A stretch of 26,844 nt of DNA from Entrophospora sp. SA101. Taxonomy: Eukaryota > Glomeromycota > Glomeromycetes > Entrophosporales > Entrophosporaceae. Shown here piece after piece: positions 9,180 to 19,418 of this stretch. Below the pieces are notes generated by a model, which searched no databases, was not told where the DNA came from, and saw only the letters and a program-made list of their open reading frames with translations. The stretch covers positions 1-26,844 of the forward strand of contig CAUDNR010004413.1 in NCBI GenBank assembly GCA_958430865.1, in the 5' to 3' direction. The first letter of the stretch is position 1. Every line of letters starts with the position of its first letter. The translations under genes were made by a program, and so were the position numbers.

Positions 9180-9700
9180 ATAAAGTCTACGTTAAAAAAA
9201 TTCCTGGTGTTGCTTGTGTGTTGAGTGATTGCTTTTATAGGTGAAACTTCATTATGAAAAAAAAGAAAAGGAAATTTTTTCAACATTTCTTCATAAATTT
9301 CAACGTTTTACTTTTTTGATTAGATTATATAGTATTAAAAATACGTAAATATAAAATAAAATGAGTTATTATAACCTATAATCCTTTTTCTAGTCATATT
9401 TTTATTATTTTACAACCTGATCCTCGCATATTAGAATTTTTCTTTATCAATTCTATTTTTTCTTTGTGGTCCTTGTGGTGATAATAATAACAGTAGTAGC
9501 AAAAGTAATCAATATTTCTTATCTTCTTTTCTTTAGTCAATTAATAATAATAGTTGTAGCAATTGGATTGTCCTTTGTAGTGATAATAATAATAGCAATT
9601 TCAATCTTTTCTACTAGAAAATAGTCATAGCTGATAGCAAAATTTTTATTCGAATAAGAATTATTTGTTTATTCGCTATAATTTTGAGTGTTCAAACATT
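9180..9700. other. AT-rich stretch with a diverged direct repeat
   Basis: Two similar pieces, 'CCTTGTGGTGATAATAATAA' near 9470 and 'CCTTTGTAGTGATAATAATA' near 9570, each followed by a CAG/AGCAA-rich run, suggest a local duplication. No gene seen. Confidence 0.4.
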
Positions 9701-9704
9701 TCAC

Positions 9705-9865
9705 TTTGAATAAAACGCATAACTTGGATGAAACGAATAACTTGAATGAAATGAATAACGAATGAAATGAATAACGAATGAAACGAATAACTTGAATGAA
9801 ATGAATAACGAATAAAATGAACAATAAATAATGATAAAATGAATAATTTGAATAAACTGAATAAT
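9705..9865. repeat. Minisatellite of GAATGAAATGAATAAC-like units
   Basis: Irregular tandem copies with periods of about 8-18 bp, built from AATAAC, TTGAATGAAA and CGAATGAAATG blocks. The minus-strand open frame across it is only the translation of this repeat. Confidence 0.75.
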
Positions 9866-10992
9866 ATAACAATTGAGTTGTATTCATAAGTCTCATCTAA
9901 AAGGAAAAACGTAAAGATTGTTGTTTGGTATATGGATTTATTTCTATATGTATTCTAATTAGATCAACGACAATAAAGTTGGTAACACCAAGATTGATAG
10001 GTTAAACGGTTAACCGTGTGCTAACCTCTATTTTAATGGAAATATAATACTTTTTTGAATAATAAAAATAAAAAATGGTCTAAAATCATTTTTTGTGCAT
10101 ATACAGATAATCAGTGGATTATAATAATCAGCAAATAATTGGGTGTTTGCGACTATTGATTGACAAGATTTTAATTTGACTGTTTATTCAATTATCAAAA
10201 CTTTGATTCAACTGATTATCAAGGTGGTCCATTAACTATTTGCTTAGTTTCTATTAAATTATAAAATATGTCATATAATAATAAATTCTATAATAATTAT
10301 TGGCATACTTTGATAAACTCTTTATAATTTAATTAGCATTTATACACACCCAGTTACTCTTAATTAGTGTTTCCATATAGTTTTACTATGTTTTAATTAG
10401 TAATCTGAAAATAGAGATGACTTTAAAGTTGTAATAACTCTAGAAAGAATAAAATAAATTTTTTATGGTTTTTGTATTAAATTAAAGTTCGAAACAAAGA
10501 TATAAAATTTGTGCAATTTTATTTATGTTTATGTTTCTTTGATTTATCTGATATTAAAATTAGCCATTGTAAAATTCGTGTATGTACACTCTAGGAATAT
10601 ATGGTTAGGTCGGTCCGTTAAGTCCATTGATGCTAAATATGGTTAATATTGACATATTACGCTAATAAACTGTAGTTAGAAGTGATCACCACGTAATCCT
10701 GGTCCATTGGACAATCACTGAATCACAGCCAACCCTGGATTAGGAACCTTTCGACCAAACTTTGAGTTTTTGCATTATATATCTTTAATATAGGATTATA
10801 ATTGGTAAAAAAATCGGACCATAATTGTTTAGCGTAATCGAAAATTTATATTAATATCCATATTTTCTAACTATATTTGTTCTTCATTGTATTTTTTTTT
10901 GGAAGAGAAATCATTTATAACATATTTATATTTATAGTTTTCACTTTTCCCACTGTAAAGAGAGTCGTTATAGCTATTTATGTTCACTCACT
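9866..10992. other. Intergenic DNA, no gene recognised
   Basis: AT-rich with stops in all frames. A slightly GC-richer patch at 10600-10770 (containing GGTCGGTCCGTTAAGTCC) shows no coding frame, tRNA-like boxes or terminal repeats. Confidence 0.4.
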
Positions 10993-10997
10993 ATAAA

Positions 10998-11064
<67 letters not shown>
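10993..11064. repeat. Microsatellite (AAAT)n followed by (AAT)n
   Basis: About five to six TAAA units pass directly into about sixteen AAT units. Confidence 0.95.
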
Positions 11065-11065
<1 letters not shown>

Positions 11066-11782
11066 GTCACCGGCTGTATTTATATCAAGTTTTAACTTTA
11101 AAAAATCATAGATATAATACGTTCTCTCATTCATAACCATGAATATTTTCCTTCAGTATAGTCGGTACGAACCTAGCTTATAAACGAACCATTAGATTTT
11201 TATTTATTGAACGTAGCATGTGGGTTATTCAGTAATAATATTTAAAATTATTATTGGGAGATACGCACAAAATGAATACCTTTTTGTACAAAAATATAAA
11301 ACATGATTTTTGATAGGAATGCATTGATCAAAATAATATGTATGATTTGTTAATTTTAAAGTTGCACTAATAATTAACAATGCTGTCATCCAAAATTGAA
11401 AATTTTCAATGATGCACACAGGTTTCCGTTTGATTCTAGATCATCGTTCTGCCTTTGTATTTTTATTGTCTTCTATGTTTTCGGATGATGGAACAAAGCT
11501 AAATATTAGCCTTATAGTCAAACAAATGAAAAGAATCATTGCCAAATATGTTCATAATTAACTTTTATAAAAATGCAGTGTAAAAGAATAAAGAAAATAT
11601 TAATTAATATTAAATATTAATTAACTAATTATTTCTAGGATGTTAATGTTAATATTGATATTGATATAAATACTACACTAACATACATTGAGATAAATAT
11701 TTTTTTTTCTTAAAAAACCCCAAAATTAATAATTAAATAAATTAAAAACAACATTTTATTCTTAATTAATAATATATTAAAA
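11065..11782. promoter_or_regulatory. Intergenic and upstream region of the pseudokinase gene
   Basis: No gene seen in the first 500 bp. The last 200 bp before the ATG at 11783 are strongly AT-rich with T- and A-tracts (for example at 11700-11720), as in a fungal promoter and leader. No specific element recognised. Confidence 0.4.
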
Positions 11783-14242
11783 ATGGCAAAAACCTTGGTC
11801 CTTGAAACAAAAAATTTAAATGATCAATCTTATTTATTTGCTTCGCCAATTACCTTAACGAACAACAAAGATGATTTGATAAATACAATTAATATCAACA
11901 ACAGCAACAACAACAACAACAACAACAATAGTATTGACGATAATAATAATAGTATTAATAATATTGGCACTAATAATGATAATAATATTAGCAACAAGAT
12001 CCAAGAAACAAAAAGCACAATCGAGAAATTATTAAAAATTTATGAAGAAACATTAACCACTGAAATCAAGATTTTGGAATCAAGTAAAGATTTGATAAAA
12101 GGGATTGGAAAAAACAAAAATTTTAGTGACGAAATTTTTAATAATTGTCTGTGTAACATAGCAAAAATTCTAGAGGACAATAAGAAAAAACCAGGAATTA
12201 AAGAAGAAATTACAACATTAAATGATGAATTGTCCAAATTACTTCGAGCGAAAGATGAGAAAGAAGTAGAAGAAAAAGCAGAAGAAACACAGGCAGTAGA
12301 TATCAACATTGATGATAGCGACAGTAATACTAAAACATGGGATAAAAAAATTAAAAGAAAAATTAGAATGTTCTCAAAAATAATCACAATTCATAAATCA
12401 CCAACTTCTTTAAAATCATTTGATAGTGACGAGATTGAATATGATGAATTAACAGATGTCCACCCACCAATCACTCGGGGTAGTAAAGATCATGTAAAAC
12501 AAAAAATGTATCTAGGGATAAGAAACATTGCAGAAAAATTAATTTCTTCTAGTAAACCATCACATAATGGACCAGAATTTATTAAATTAAAAGAAGAAAT
12601 TGTATTTTTGAAAAAACTTTCAAAATGTTATCACATTTTAGACGTGTAAGTTTTCTTTATATTTTTTATATTCTTTAATTTATATTATATATATCATATT
12701 ATTATATATTAATAAGTAATAAATTATATAGTCATGGGTATTCTCAAAGTCCAGCAGGATTCTTTCTTATATCACAATGGGGAGATTATAACCTTCGTAC
12801 TATACTCACTGAAGAGCCTGAACGTCTTAATTGGTCGGAAAAAGTATCCATTTCTTATGGAATAGCAGATGCAATCAAATTTTGTCATGATCAAGATATT
12901 TTGCACTATGATTTACGAAGGTATTTTTATTTTTATTTATTATTCATTATTAATTAATGATAAATTAATTGATGACTCAAATTTTTTTTCTTATTCCTTC
13001 TTCTTCTTCAGTGATAATATATTTTTGACTTTGAATCTTCAACCGAAACTTTATAACTTTTGTACAGAAAAAGAATCTCCATTATTATTAAAGTCAGCTA
13101 GTGATCCGATTGATGATGAAAGATGGTCTGCACCCGAAAGACTTAACGGTGAAGAATATACAAAAGCCAGCGAAATTTATAGGTAACTAAAAATAATTTT
13201 TTGAATTGGTTTTTATTTTTTTTAAAAAAAAAATTTTTGCAATTAATAAAATTTTACTATGATCGTTATTATATAAAATAGTTTTGCGATTATTTTATGG
13301 GAAATTGCAACAAACAAATTGCCATATAAAAATATCTCAAATGAAGAATTAAAAACAAAAATAATCAATGGTGAAAAGCCGACACCAAAATCAGTTCCAG
13401 GGACACCAAAGAATTATCAACAAGTGATAGAACGTGGATGGTGCGATAGACCAAATGATAGATCAACCATCGAAGAAATGGTTGTTATACTTGATAAATT
13501 GAGTTTTGATTATATAGCAGGAAAAAAAGTTGATACGATTGGTGATGATAAAGTTGGCTTATTATCACTGATGGATAATTCGGATGCGAGATCTATAAAC
13601 GATGCATCATCAATATTGGAGTTAGACAATGAATATTATACGCCTGTTGATTTACCGGATACCGATGATCAACAACATAAACAGATGTTAATAAAATTGG
13701 AACAATTAAATCCGTTCAACAAAAAGAATCACGATATTCAAAAGGCGATTCAACTTCACGAGGAAAAATCTTACAAAAAAGCATGGAAGATTTTCAGTGA
13801 TTTAGAAAAAAAGAATTCTACACCTGAATCAAAATTTTGGGTAGGATTTTACTATTATAAGGGATATTACGAAGGTGCAAATGGGAAAGCAAACTCCAAA
13901 GAAGCTATGAAGTATTTATCCGAAGCTGCAAAACTTGATCATGTAGATGCACAATATTGGTATGCAACTGTGATATTAAATAATGGTTTGGCATCGAAAG
14001 AACATGATAATGTTAGATATAAAGTAGCATTAGATTATTTAAGGCAAGCTTCTAAATTAGAACATCCTTTGGCATTAAGAAAGTTGGGAAGAATTATTCA
14101 GAAAGGTGAATATGGCGTGAAATTGGATCGTAGTATAGGCAAAGGTATGGTTGAAAGAAGTAAAAGTTTCTCCGGTAATATTAATAATAATAAAGAAAAC
14201 GAAAGGCCACAAATAAATAGAACTAGTACTATCATATTTTAA
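11783..14242 (+). CDS. Pseudokinase with C-terminal Sel1 repeats
   Basis: Exons 11783-12645, 12732-12920, 13012-13182 and 13282-14242 join in phase (GT-AG), giving 727 aa. Residues about 1-65 are low-complexity and Asn-rich. Residues about 70-165 are predicted helical and charged. A protein-kinase-like fold follows at about 245-480: EIVFLKKL, the hinge SQWGDYNLRTIL, and the catalytic loop HYDLRSDN (346-353), where HRD is HYD and the Lys is Arg. KLYNFC (363-368) replaces the DFG metal-binding motif by NFC. SAPE (390-393) and FAIILWEIATN follow. Loss of the DFG Asp and of a clear VAIK lysine predicts a catalytically dead, scaffold-type domain. Residues about 590-690 hold Sel1-type repeats (FWVGFYYYKG, then AMKYLSEAAKLDHVDAQYWY and ALDYLRQASKLEHPLALRKL), which bind partner proteins. 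Kinase-like/Sel1 fusions are a large expanded family in Rhizophagus. The specific role is unknown. Confidence 0.9.
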
Positions 14243-15560
14243 TAATTAAACTATATTTATTTATTTGAAATAATTATTTGATTTTGTATTATTTTTCTTA
14301 TTGTACATTTTTTATAGCATTTACACTGTAGAACTCATTTGATGAGTATTTTTTAAATAAATATCCTCCCTCGTCATAATAATAACTGCAATCCTCTGTC
14401 AAATGGAGGAATTTTCATTATCATATTCATTCTAATTTCTTTGCTTATTCAAAATAGCCTTTGGAGTTATTCATAAATTCTTAAAAATCTGATCTCACCA
14501 AGTGTTTGTTGTTTGAATTAACAATGCTCGATTTGACAAGTAATTAGTCCTGACGCTTCTTCATAACTTTAACAGCTTCAACAACAATTTCTAGTTAAAT
14601 TTTTTACAGCGATCAAATATCGTGACTGAGCTAACAGTGCAGATCAGACATCCAAAAATCTTGCTAATCTTTACCTTTTTCTAATTACGGGCTATTTTTG
14701 CGAGATTCTATAATAGAAGTTTTTGAATTATCCAGCAAAAAAAAAATAAGGCTCTGAAGCTGGGCATCTTGCCGAACGAATATTTACTTAAAAGATGCAC
14801 GCAAGTGGCACAGCAACACCATATAAGAGTTCTGCGATTAAGCAATAATAATAATAAAACCCTTGTTTCAAAACCTTTATACAATTTTATTTACATGGTT
14901 AATATTGTCGAATATTTATCTACAGTAAAATTAACATTAATCATTTTTCCATTATTATTATGACTGATTAGACTATTTATTTAATAAACAATAAACTGAC
15001 GTGATATTGTGTTTTTACATTTTGTAAATTTCGCTTTTAACAAGTAAGCGCAACTCGTAAATGATAAAATTAAATTGTTTTACAGCTCAAGCGAGCGAGA
15101 CATTATTTTTTTCATGTTTTTACATTTTGTAAACTTTGTATGTAAAAAAAAAATCAAAGTGACCTATTATAACATAGTAATGAAGCTCCGCTTCTCACAG
15201 AAAAATAAATCACGTTTTGCCACAAAATTTAAATTCCAATTAATCTCAGATAAAACATGGACGTTGACGTCTACAAATTTTGCAGAACTGATTCGGGAGT
15301 TAAAAACTCAGTGCTTCCTTAGGATTAGATATGTTATCTATCTATTCACCAACCATGAACGTAGTGAATTGTCAAGGCAGTGGAAGCATAAGTATCATGA
15401 ACAAATTATTTTTTAGCTATAGAGGCACTCATTTCATGAGTGTCTCTATATCCCGACATATATAATGATAAATTCACTTTTATAGTTTCGTGTTTCATTA
15501 AGCCTGTGCATCTTTGGTTTTACTAAAGGCTTCGCTAAAAGTAATTGTAATTCATAGTCA
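14243..15560. other. Intergenic region with scattered open frames and a small hairpin
   Basis: Frames open at 14769-14963 and 15075-15416 (+) show no recognisable domain and biased composition, so I do not call them. A 19 bp direct repeat (TGTTTTTACATTTTGTAAA) occurs at 15010-15028 and 15115-15133. A hairpin lies at 15421-15446. Confidence 0.4.
15421..15446. repeat. Short hairpin
   Basis: AGAGGCACTCAT and ATGAGTGTCTCT pair over 12 bp with one G-T-type mismatch around a 3-base loop. It follows a poly-T patch. It is of unknown function and could be chance or a miniature-element end. Confidence 0.5.
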
Positions 15561-15827
15561 ACGATAATCAAAATTAAAATCAGTCATGACACTATTGAAA
15601 ATGAAAATAAAATACTAATAATTCGTACGACTAATTTATTTATCAAAGAGAATACTAAAAGAATCGAGTTTATTCTGTCGTTAAAGGAAATCGACCAAGT
15701 ATTTTTAGGAATAATTCGTAAATTTGAGTGTGGAAATAAATCTCTTTGGCATATAATTAATTCGATTAGGAATCATAAAAATGCTTTTCTTAAGAATAGT
15801 CGATGTTTCTTGACAACAATTGTTTGA
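15561..15827 (+). pseudogene. Coding-like fragment, 88 codons without a usable start
   Basis: Open from just after a TAG to TGA at 15825-15827. The translation is varied and protein-like, for example NTKRIEFILSLKEIDQVFLG and IRKFECGNKSLWHIINSIRN. No in-frame ATG near the beginning. No family recognised. It may be an exon of a lost gene. Confidence 0.35.
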
Positions 15828-15998
15828 TTGCACTCATCAAAAATTCATATATCTTCAATTATACTAAAAAATTCAATATAAAATTCAGGGCAATTTTATT
15901 AACAATTAATATTAATAGAATAAATATTTCCTAAAAAAATTTTTTAACATTTTTTTTTTTTTTTTTAGAAATAATAATAATGAATCTTATGTGATACT

Positions 15999-17773
15999 CT
16001 AAGCCTTAACCTTCTTTGCAATGCCAGTGTGAGTAGCTTTAGCAACACGACCAAACTCCAAACTGTTTTCAGTTTCTGCTTGTGATGATCTTATTGGAGA
16101 AATATTAACTAACATCAATACCTTGGCATTTCCACCTATAATTAATAATTAATTAATAAATAAAGTAAATAAAAAACTATATATAATAATAAGACTATAT
16201 ATTATTTGCCTAATGAATTTTTCAAAACATATGTTAAAGCTGAATCACGATAATTGATATGATTTCCATCCTTGATATTTTTTATAACGGTTTTCAAACT
16301 ACTTAAACTTTTATTAATTTGTATTGTTTCAGTTTGAAGATCCCCCGCTGAAGATCCAAATGTTGATATTTTCTCAGAGCCTGCTAAATCAATAAGGTTC
16401 AATGAACCCAATCTTTTTTCTTTTGTATTTGAATTTGTGCCTGTAATATGAATCATAAATATGCTATGACTTCTTGAAGATTTATCATTCATTTTTGTAG
16501 AAGCAATTGATCGATTCTTTGTCGCTGATTTAAGCACTTGATTGACAAGATTTGGTGACTCAAGATTTACTATATATAAAAGAAAATGTGATTTTTATTT
16601 TTTTAAAAATAATTTCATAATCGTGATCATAATTTTCAACAGAAAAAAAAAATTATAATATCTATACATATATAATTCACCTGTTTTGACATTAGTAATT
16701 CTAGTTGAACCTTTCTCAGTGTCATGTGTAATTTTGACATTTCCACGTGACATTTGAAGTAAATCATAAACTTGATCATTATATATTTCGATAAATTGGC
16801 CTTCGATTGTATAAGTCCAACCCTGAACTTTCAAACCATTAACAAGATTAAAGACATGTCTAAATGCCCTGGTGATCATCCCTTCTGTTTTAGGAGAAGC
16901 ATCTGAACCTTGCATTGTATAAGTTTTTCCTGCACCAGTTTGTCCATAAGCAAATATACAACAATTATATCCATCAACCACTGATTGAACTACATGTGCA
17001 AGCTCATTATATACTTGTTCTTGAGTACTTTCAGGTCTGAAAACATGATCAAATTCATATTCCTTGATGATATTTCTATTTATACTACGATAATTTTTTA
17101 TAATTGAACAAATCACAATTTTTTTATTTCCACTATTATTTGGATATATGATTTCAGCAAGTGGTTCATCTATTTCTGTGAATGTTTGTGGACGGACTCT
17201 ACAAAATACTCGAATATTTCCTTTCAAATCTTGAATATCATTATGTAAATAACGACGAATATTATCAATTTCCAAAAATTCTGCATTCAACCTTTCGACT
17301 AATTTTTCTTGTTCTGCAATCTTTGTTTTCTTCATCTTTAATTCATTGACAATCGTTTCTTTGGTGATATTAAGACTGGTTAATTCATCACGTTCATTTT
17401 TAATACTATTATTCAACATTTCTAATTCTTTATATTTTTTATCAAGATCAGATTTAACCTTTATGTTTTCAGATATTAGAGCTTCCAAGGTTTTGATTTT
17501 ATTGGTTTGTCTATGAGTTCTATTAAAATCATTTGTAAATTTTTTATTATTCTGTGCCTTGTGAGTATTCTTTTCTGAAAGTTGTTTATTCTTATTAATG
17601 GGATTTTGTATTGATAAAGTTATTATTGTTGATTAATATCATCATTTTCGCAAATAGGTAATAATGATATTTTCAGTATATAGCCTTCTTACCTTTTCAA
17701 TACGACCATTTTTTACAGGCACATTTTTCGTTACAACTGTTTGATCATTCGTAGAGTTTTTTATATAAGGCAT
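15999..17773 (-). CDS. Kinesin-14 (C-terminal motor, KAR3-like)
   Basis: Exons 17773-17693, 17590-16681, 16569-16210 and 16135-15999 join in phase, giving 495 aa. Residues about 60-150 form a coiled-coil stalk. The kinesin-14 neck (RRYLHNDIQDLKGNIRVFCR, about 139-158) leads into the motor. P-loop GQTGAGKT is at 243-250, switch I NDKSSRSH at 358-365 and switch II LIDLAGSEK at 389-397. The motor ends with SLEFGRVAKATHTG. A motor at the C-terminus preceded by this neck defines the minus-end-directed class acting in spindle and nuclear movement. The last intron is GC-AG: the exon ends TTAG before GCAAAT (16209), and the next begins GTGGAAATG, restoring the family's L-G-G-N-A. The tail is very short: many KAR3-type proteins exceed 600 aa. 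The first exon and its acceptor (AATAAG) are the least certain parts. Confidence 0.9.
16136..16209 (-). other. GC-AG intron in the kinesin gene
   Basis: A 74 bp intron with donor GCAAAT and acceptor TATAG. No GT donor nearby restores the conserved Leu-Gly-Gly-Asn-Ala reading, while the GC donor does so exactly. Confidence 0.8.
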
Positions 17774-17966
17774 TCTATAATAATGAAGAAAAAAAAAATT
17801 GGGACAAAATAAACAAACGCGATTTGTTGATCATCCAATCAAAATTTCGTTTTTATTTAAATTATCATTATAAAAAAAAGAAGAAAAAAATATTCATTTA
17901 AGTCGAGATAACACTTTTCTCTTATCAATATCAATATCTATTCCTTTTCTCATGGGAATATTACTA
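17774..17966. other. Spacer upstream of kinesin and downstream of BTB gene
   Basis: AT-rich spacer containing a poly-A tract near 17790-17800. It would serve as kinesin promoter and BTB 3' region, both genes being on the minus strand. No specific element recognised. Confidence 0.4.
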
Positions 17967-18481
17967 TTAGTTGTTACTTAAAATAAAATAAACATTATCT
18001 TCTACTAATTCAACAGATGTATGTCTACAATTAGAACTAGAATAACGACCTTCACCAATTCGTTCAGGATCATGACCATGAGGGCATCGATAATAAGTAA
18101 GAGATTCAATACCAGTTGTAACCACATGATAATCTTTCCTCAAATACTATTCGAGTTGCCAAAGACGTATCTTTTCAATTCCTGGATCGATTAGAGATTT
18201 GATATCGTTGACAAGTTTATTGATTCCAAAGAATTCTGCTTCCGTTAATAAATCTTCCAGTAATTCCTTGTCGTCATGTATTCTTTTCAGCAGTTTATCA
18301 TTTCTTAGATATTCAAACAATTTACCATTTCTATCAATGAAAATATTGTTTCGTTCATTATATACTCTTTCCATTGCATTATTAAAAAGACTCGAAAAAT
18401 ATCCATCACCATGTTTCAAAAGCGTTTTTTTTGTAGTGTTAAAGAATACACCACCAACATTAAGTGCTATGAATGTAACCA
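17967..18481 (-). pseudogene. BTB/T1 (K-tetra, KCTD-like) domain gene with in-frame TAG
   Basis: The exon begins after a TTCTACACAG acceptor (18482-18484), with no ATG at its start, so an upstream exon or a codon split by the intron is implied. The protein opens FIALNVGGVFFNTTKKTLLK, the classic start of a T1-type BTB domain (LNVGG..F.T...TL), followed by YFSSLFNN and LLTEAEFFGI. The frame stops at TAG (18147-18149) after LWQLE. It then continues uninterrupted for 59 codons to TAA at 17967, with well-formed text (VVTTGIESLTYYRCPHGHDP, then ERIGEGRYSS and TSVELVEDNVYFI). T1/BTB domains oligomerise, and KCTD-type proteins often adapt cullin-3 ligases. No intron can remove the TAG, since the only GT-AG pairs are under 25 bp. 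Either a recent nonsense mutation, stop readthrough, or a short functional BTB protein ending at 18147. Confidence 0.65.
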
Positions 18482-18606
18482 CTGTGTAGAAAATTTAGAG
18501 TAGTTATAATAAAAGTATCAAAGAAAAGAAGGATTGACCATTTTTATTTTGCTAATCATCAAATTAGGATGCAAGATCGTGATCAAAAAATTATTTTGCG
18601 TTACCA

Positions 18607-18822
18607 TTAAAGAATACTCTTACTATTTTCTGTTTTTAAATACACATTCCACCATTTGATTACATTAATATTTATTGTCTTATCTAAATACCTATCAATT
18701 TCATCCAAATGTTTACTAATGTTTGAGTTATTGTGTTTTTGTATTCTAAGCATTGCATTAAAAATAATGAGTTAGATTCATCATTAAGATTTTGAGCATC
18801 TTGAACTTCTGGTGGGTTTCAT
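18607..18822 (-). pseudogene. hAT transposase C-terminal remnant
   Basis: Two frames overlap by a frameshift near 18759. The first reads PPEVQDAQNLNDESNSLF. The second, ending TAA at 18607, reads HLDEIDRYLDKTINI then NVIKWWNVYLKTENSKSIL. This matches the hAT dimerisation region, where an 'ELxxYL' segment is followed by a 'WW' pair and a helix. The catalytic domain is absent. Confidence 0.45.
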
Positions 18823-18877
18823 TTAAAGAAATACTTTCAAGCAATACTCCTTTTTTTACTTTCTCCTCATAAATTAT

Positions 18878-19222
18878 TTATTTTTTAGTGTAAGTTTGAG
18901 AACTAACAGTATTTAAAGATGATGGATTTGATGATGATGTTATAATAAGCAGTGGTTGATGAATCGGCAACGGTTGAAGAAAGATATTGTTGTAAGTGAT
19001 GGATGAGACTCCAAAAGACCTTTTTGTACAGTAGGCGATGTAATTGTGATGAGGTCGGATTTTTAGAATACCCAAGTGATAACCAAAAGGTAGGAAAGTG
19101 TCAAAGCCTTGAATTAGAGTTGGGTGACCTAGGTCCATCAATAGCTTTAAAATCTTAATGTCTAAAAATTGATGGATTTTTCGGCAATAGATACTTTGAC
19201 TTGTCAAAATAGGACAATGCAT
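18878..19222 (-). pseudogene. SIN3 PAH-domain-like fragment
   Basis: A 114-codon frame, ATG to TAA. The segment LGHPTLIQGFDTFLPFGYHL matches the most conserved part of SIN3 paired amphipathic helix domains (GHP.LI.GFN.FLP.GY), preceded by KIHQFLDI, which fits the first helix with part of the intervening helix missing. SIN3 is the scaffold of histone-deacetylase complexes, and its PAH domains bind repressor peptides. The rest (PHHNYIAYCTKRSFGV..., Pro/Ser-rich end) is not recognised. A full SIN3 is over 1,000 aa, so this is either a truncated copy or a small PAH-only protein. The start codon and ORF are intact, so expression is possible. Confidence 0.55.
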
Positions 19223-19418
19223 CCTTTACATTATTTGACATAATCGAAAAAAAATGATAATTTATTCTAGCCAGGTCCGTGTAACGCCACGTCCGATTTA
19301 CGGAAAGTCTAATTTCGCGAAGAACTAAACCAGGATCACATGAAGTATAATATGCTGCGCCTGTGAAATTTTTTTCGATAACTCATGATAATCTTTTTTT
19401 TTACTTGACAAAATTAAT
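19223..19418 (+). promoter_or_regulatory. Upstream region of OCT1
   Basis: A spacer of 196 bp between the divergent SIN3-like frame and the OCT1 start. It holds a GC-richer block with several CG dinucleotides (19273-19325, containing TAACGCCACGTCCGATTTAC), unusual for this AT-rich window, and a T-tract near 19395-19402 just before the ATG. Binding factor unknown. Confidence 0.4.

Noticed and set aside
9669..9896. Minus-strand open frame rich in Phe/Ile/Tyr
   Set aside because: It is the translation of the GAATGAAATGAATAAC minisatellite; no independent coding signal.
11830..12387. Two minus-strand frames opposite the first pseudokinase exon
   Set aside because: Leu/Ile/Ser-rich antisense shadows of the Asn-rich and Lys/Glu-rich coding exon.
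14769..15416. Two plus-strand frames of 64 and 113 codons
   Set aside because: No domain, no splice context and composition typical of AT-rich chance frames.
18199..18489. Plus-strand frame over the BTB exon
   Set aside because: Ser/Leu-rich antisense of the BTB domain.
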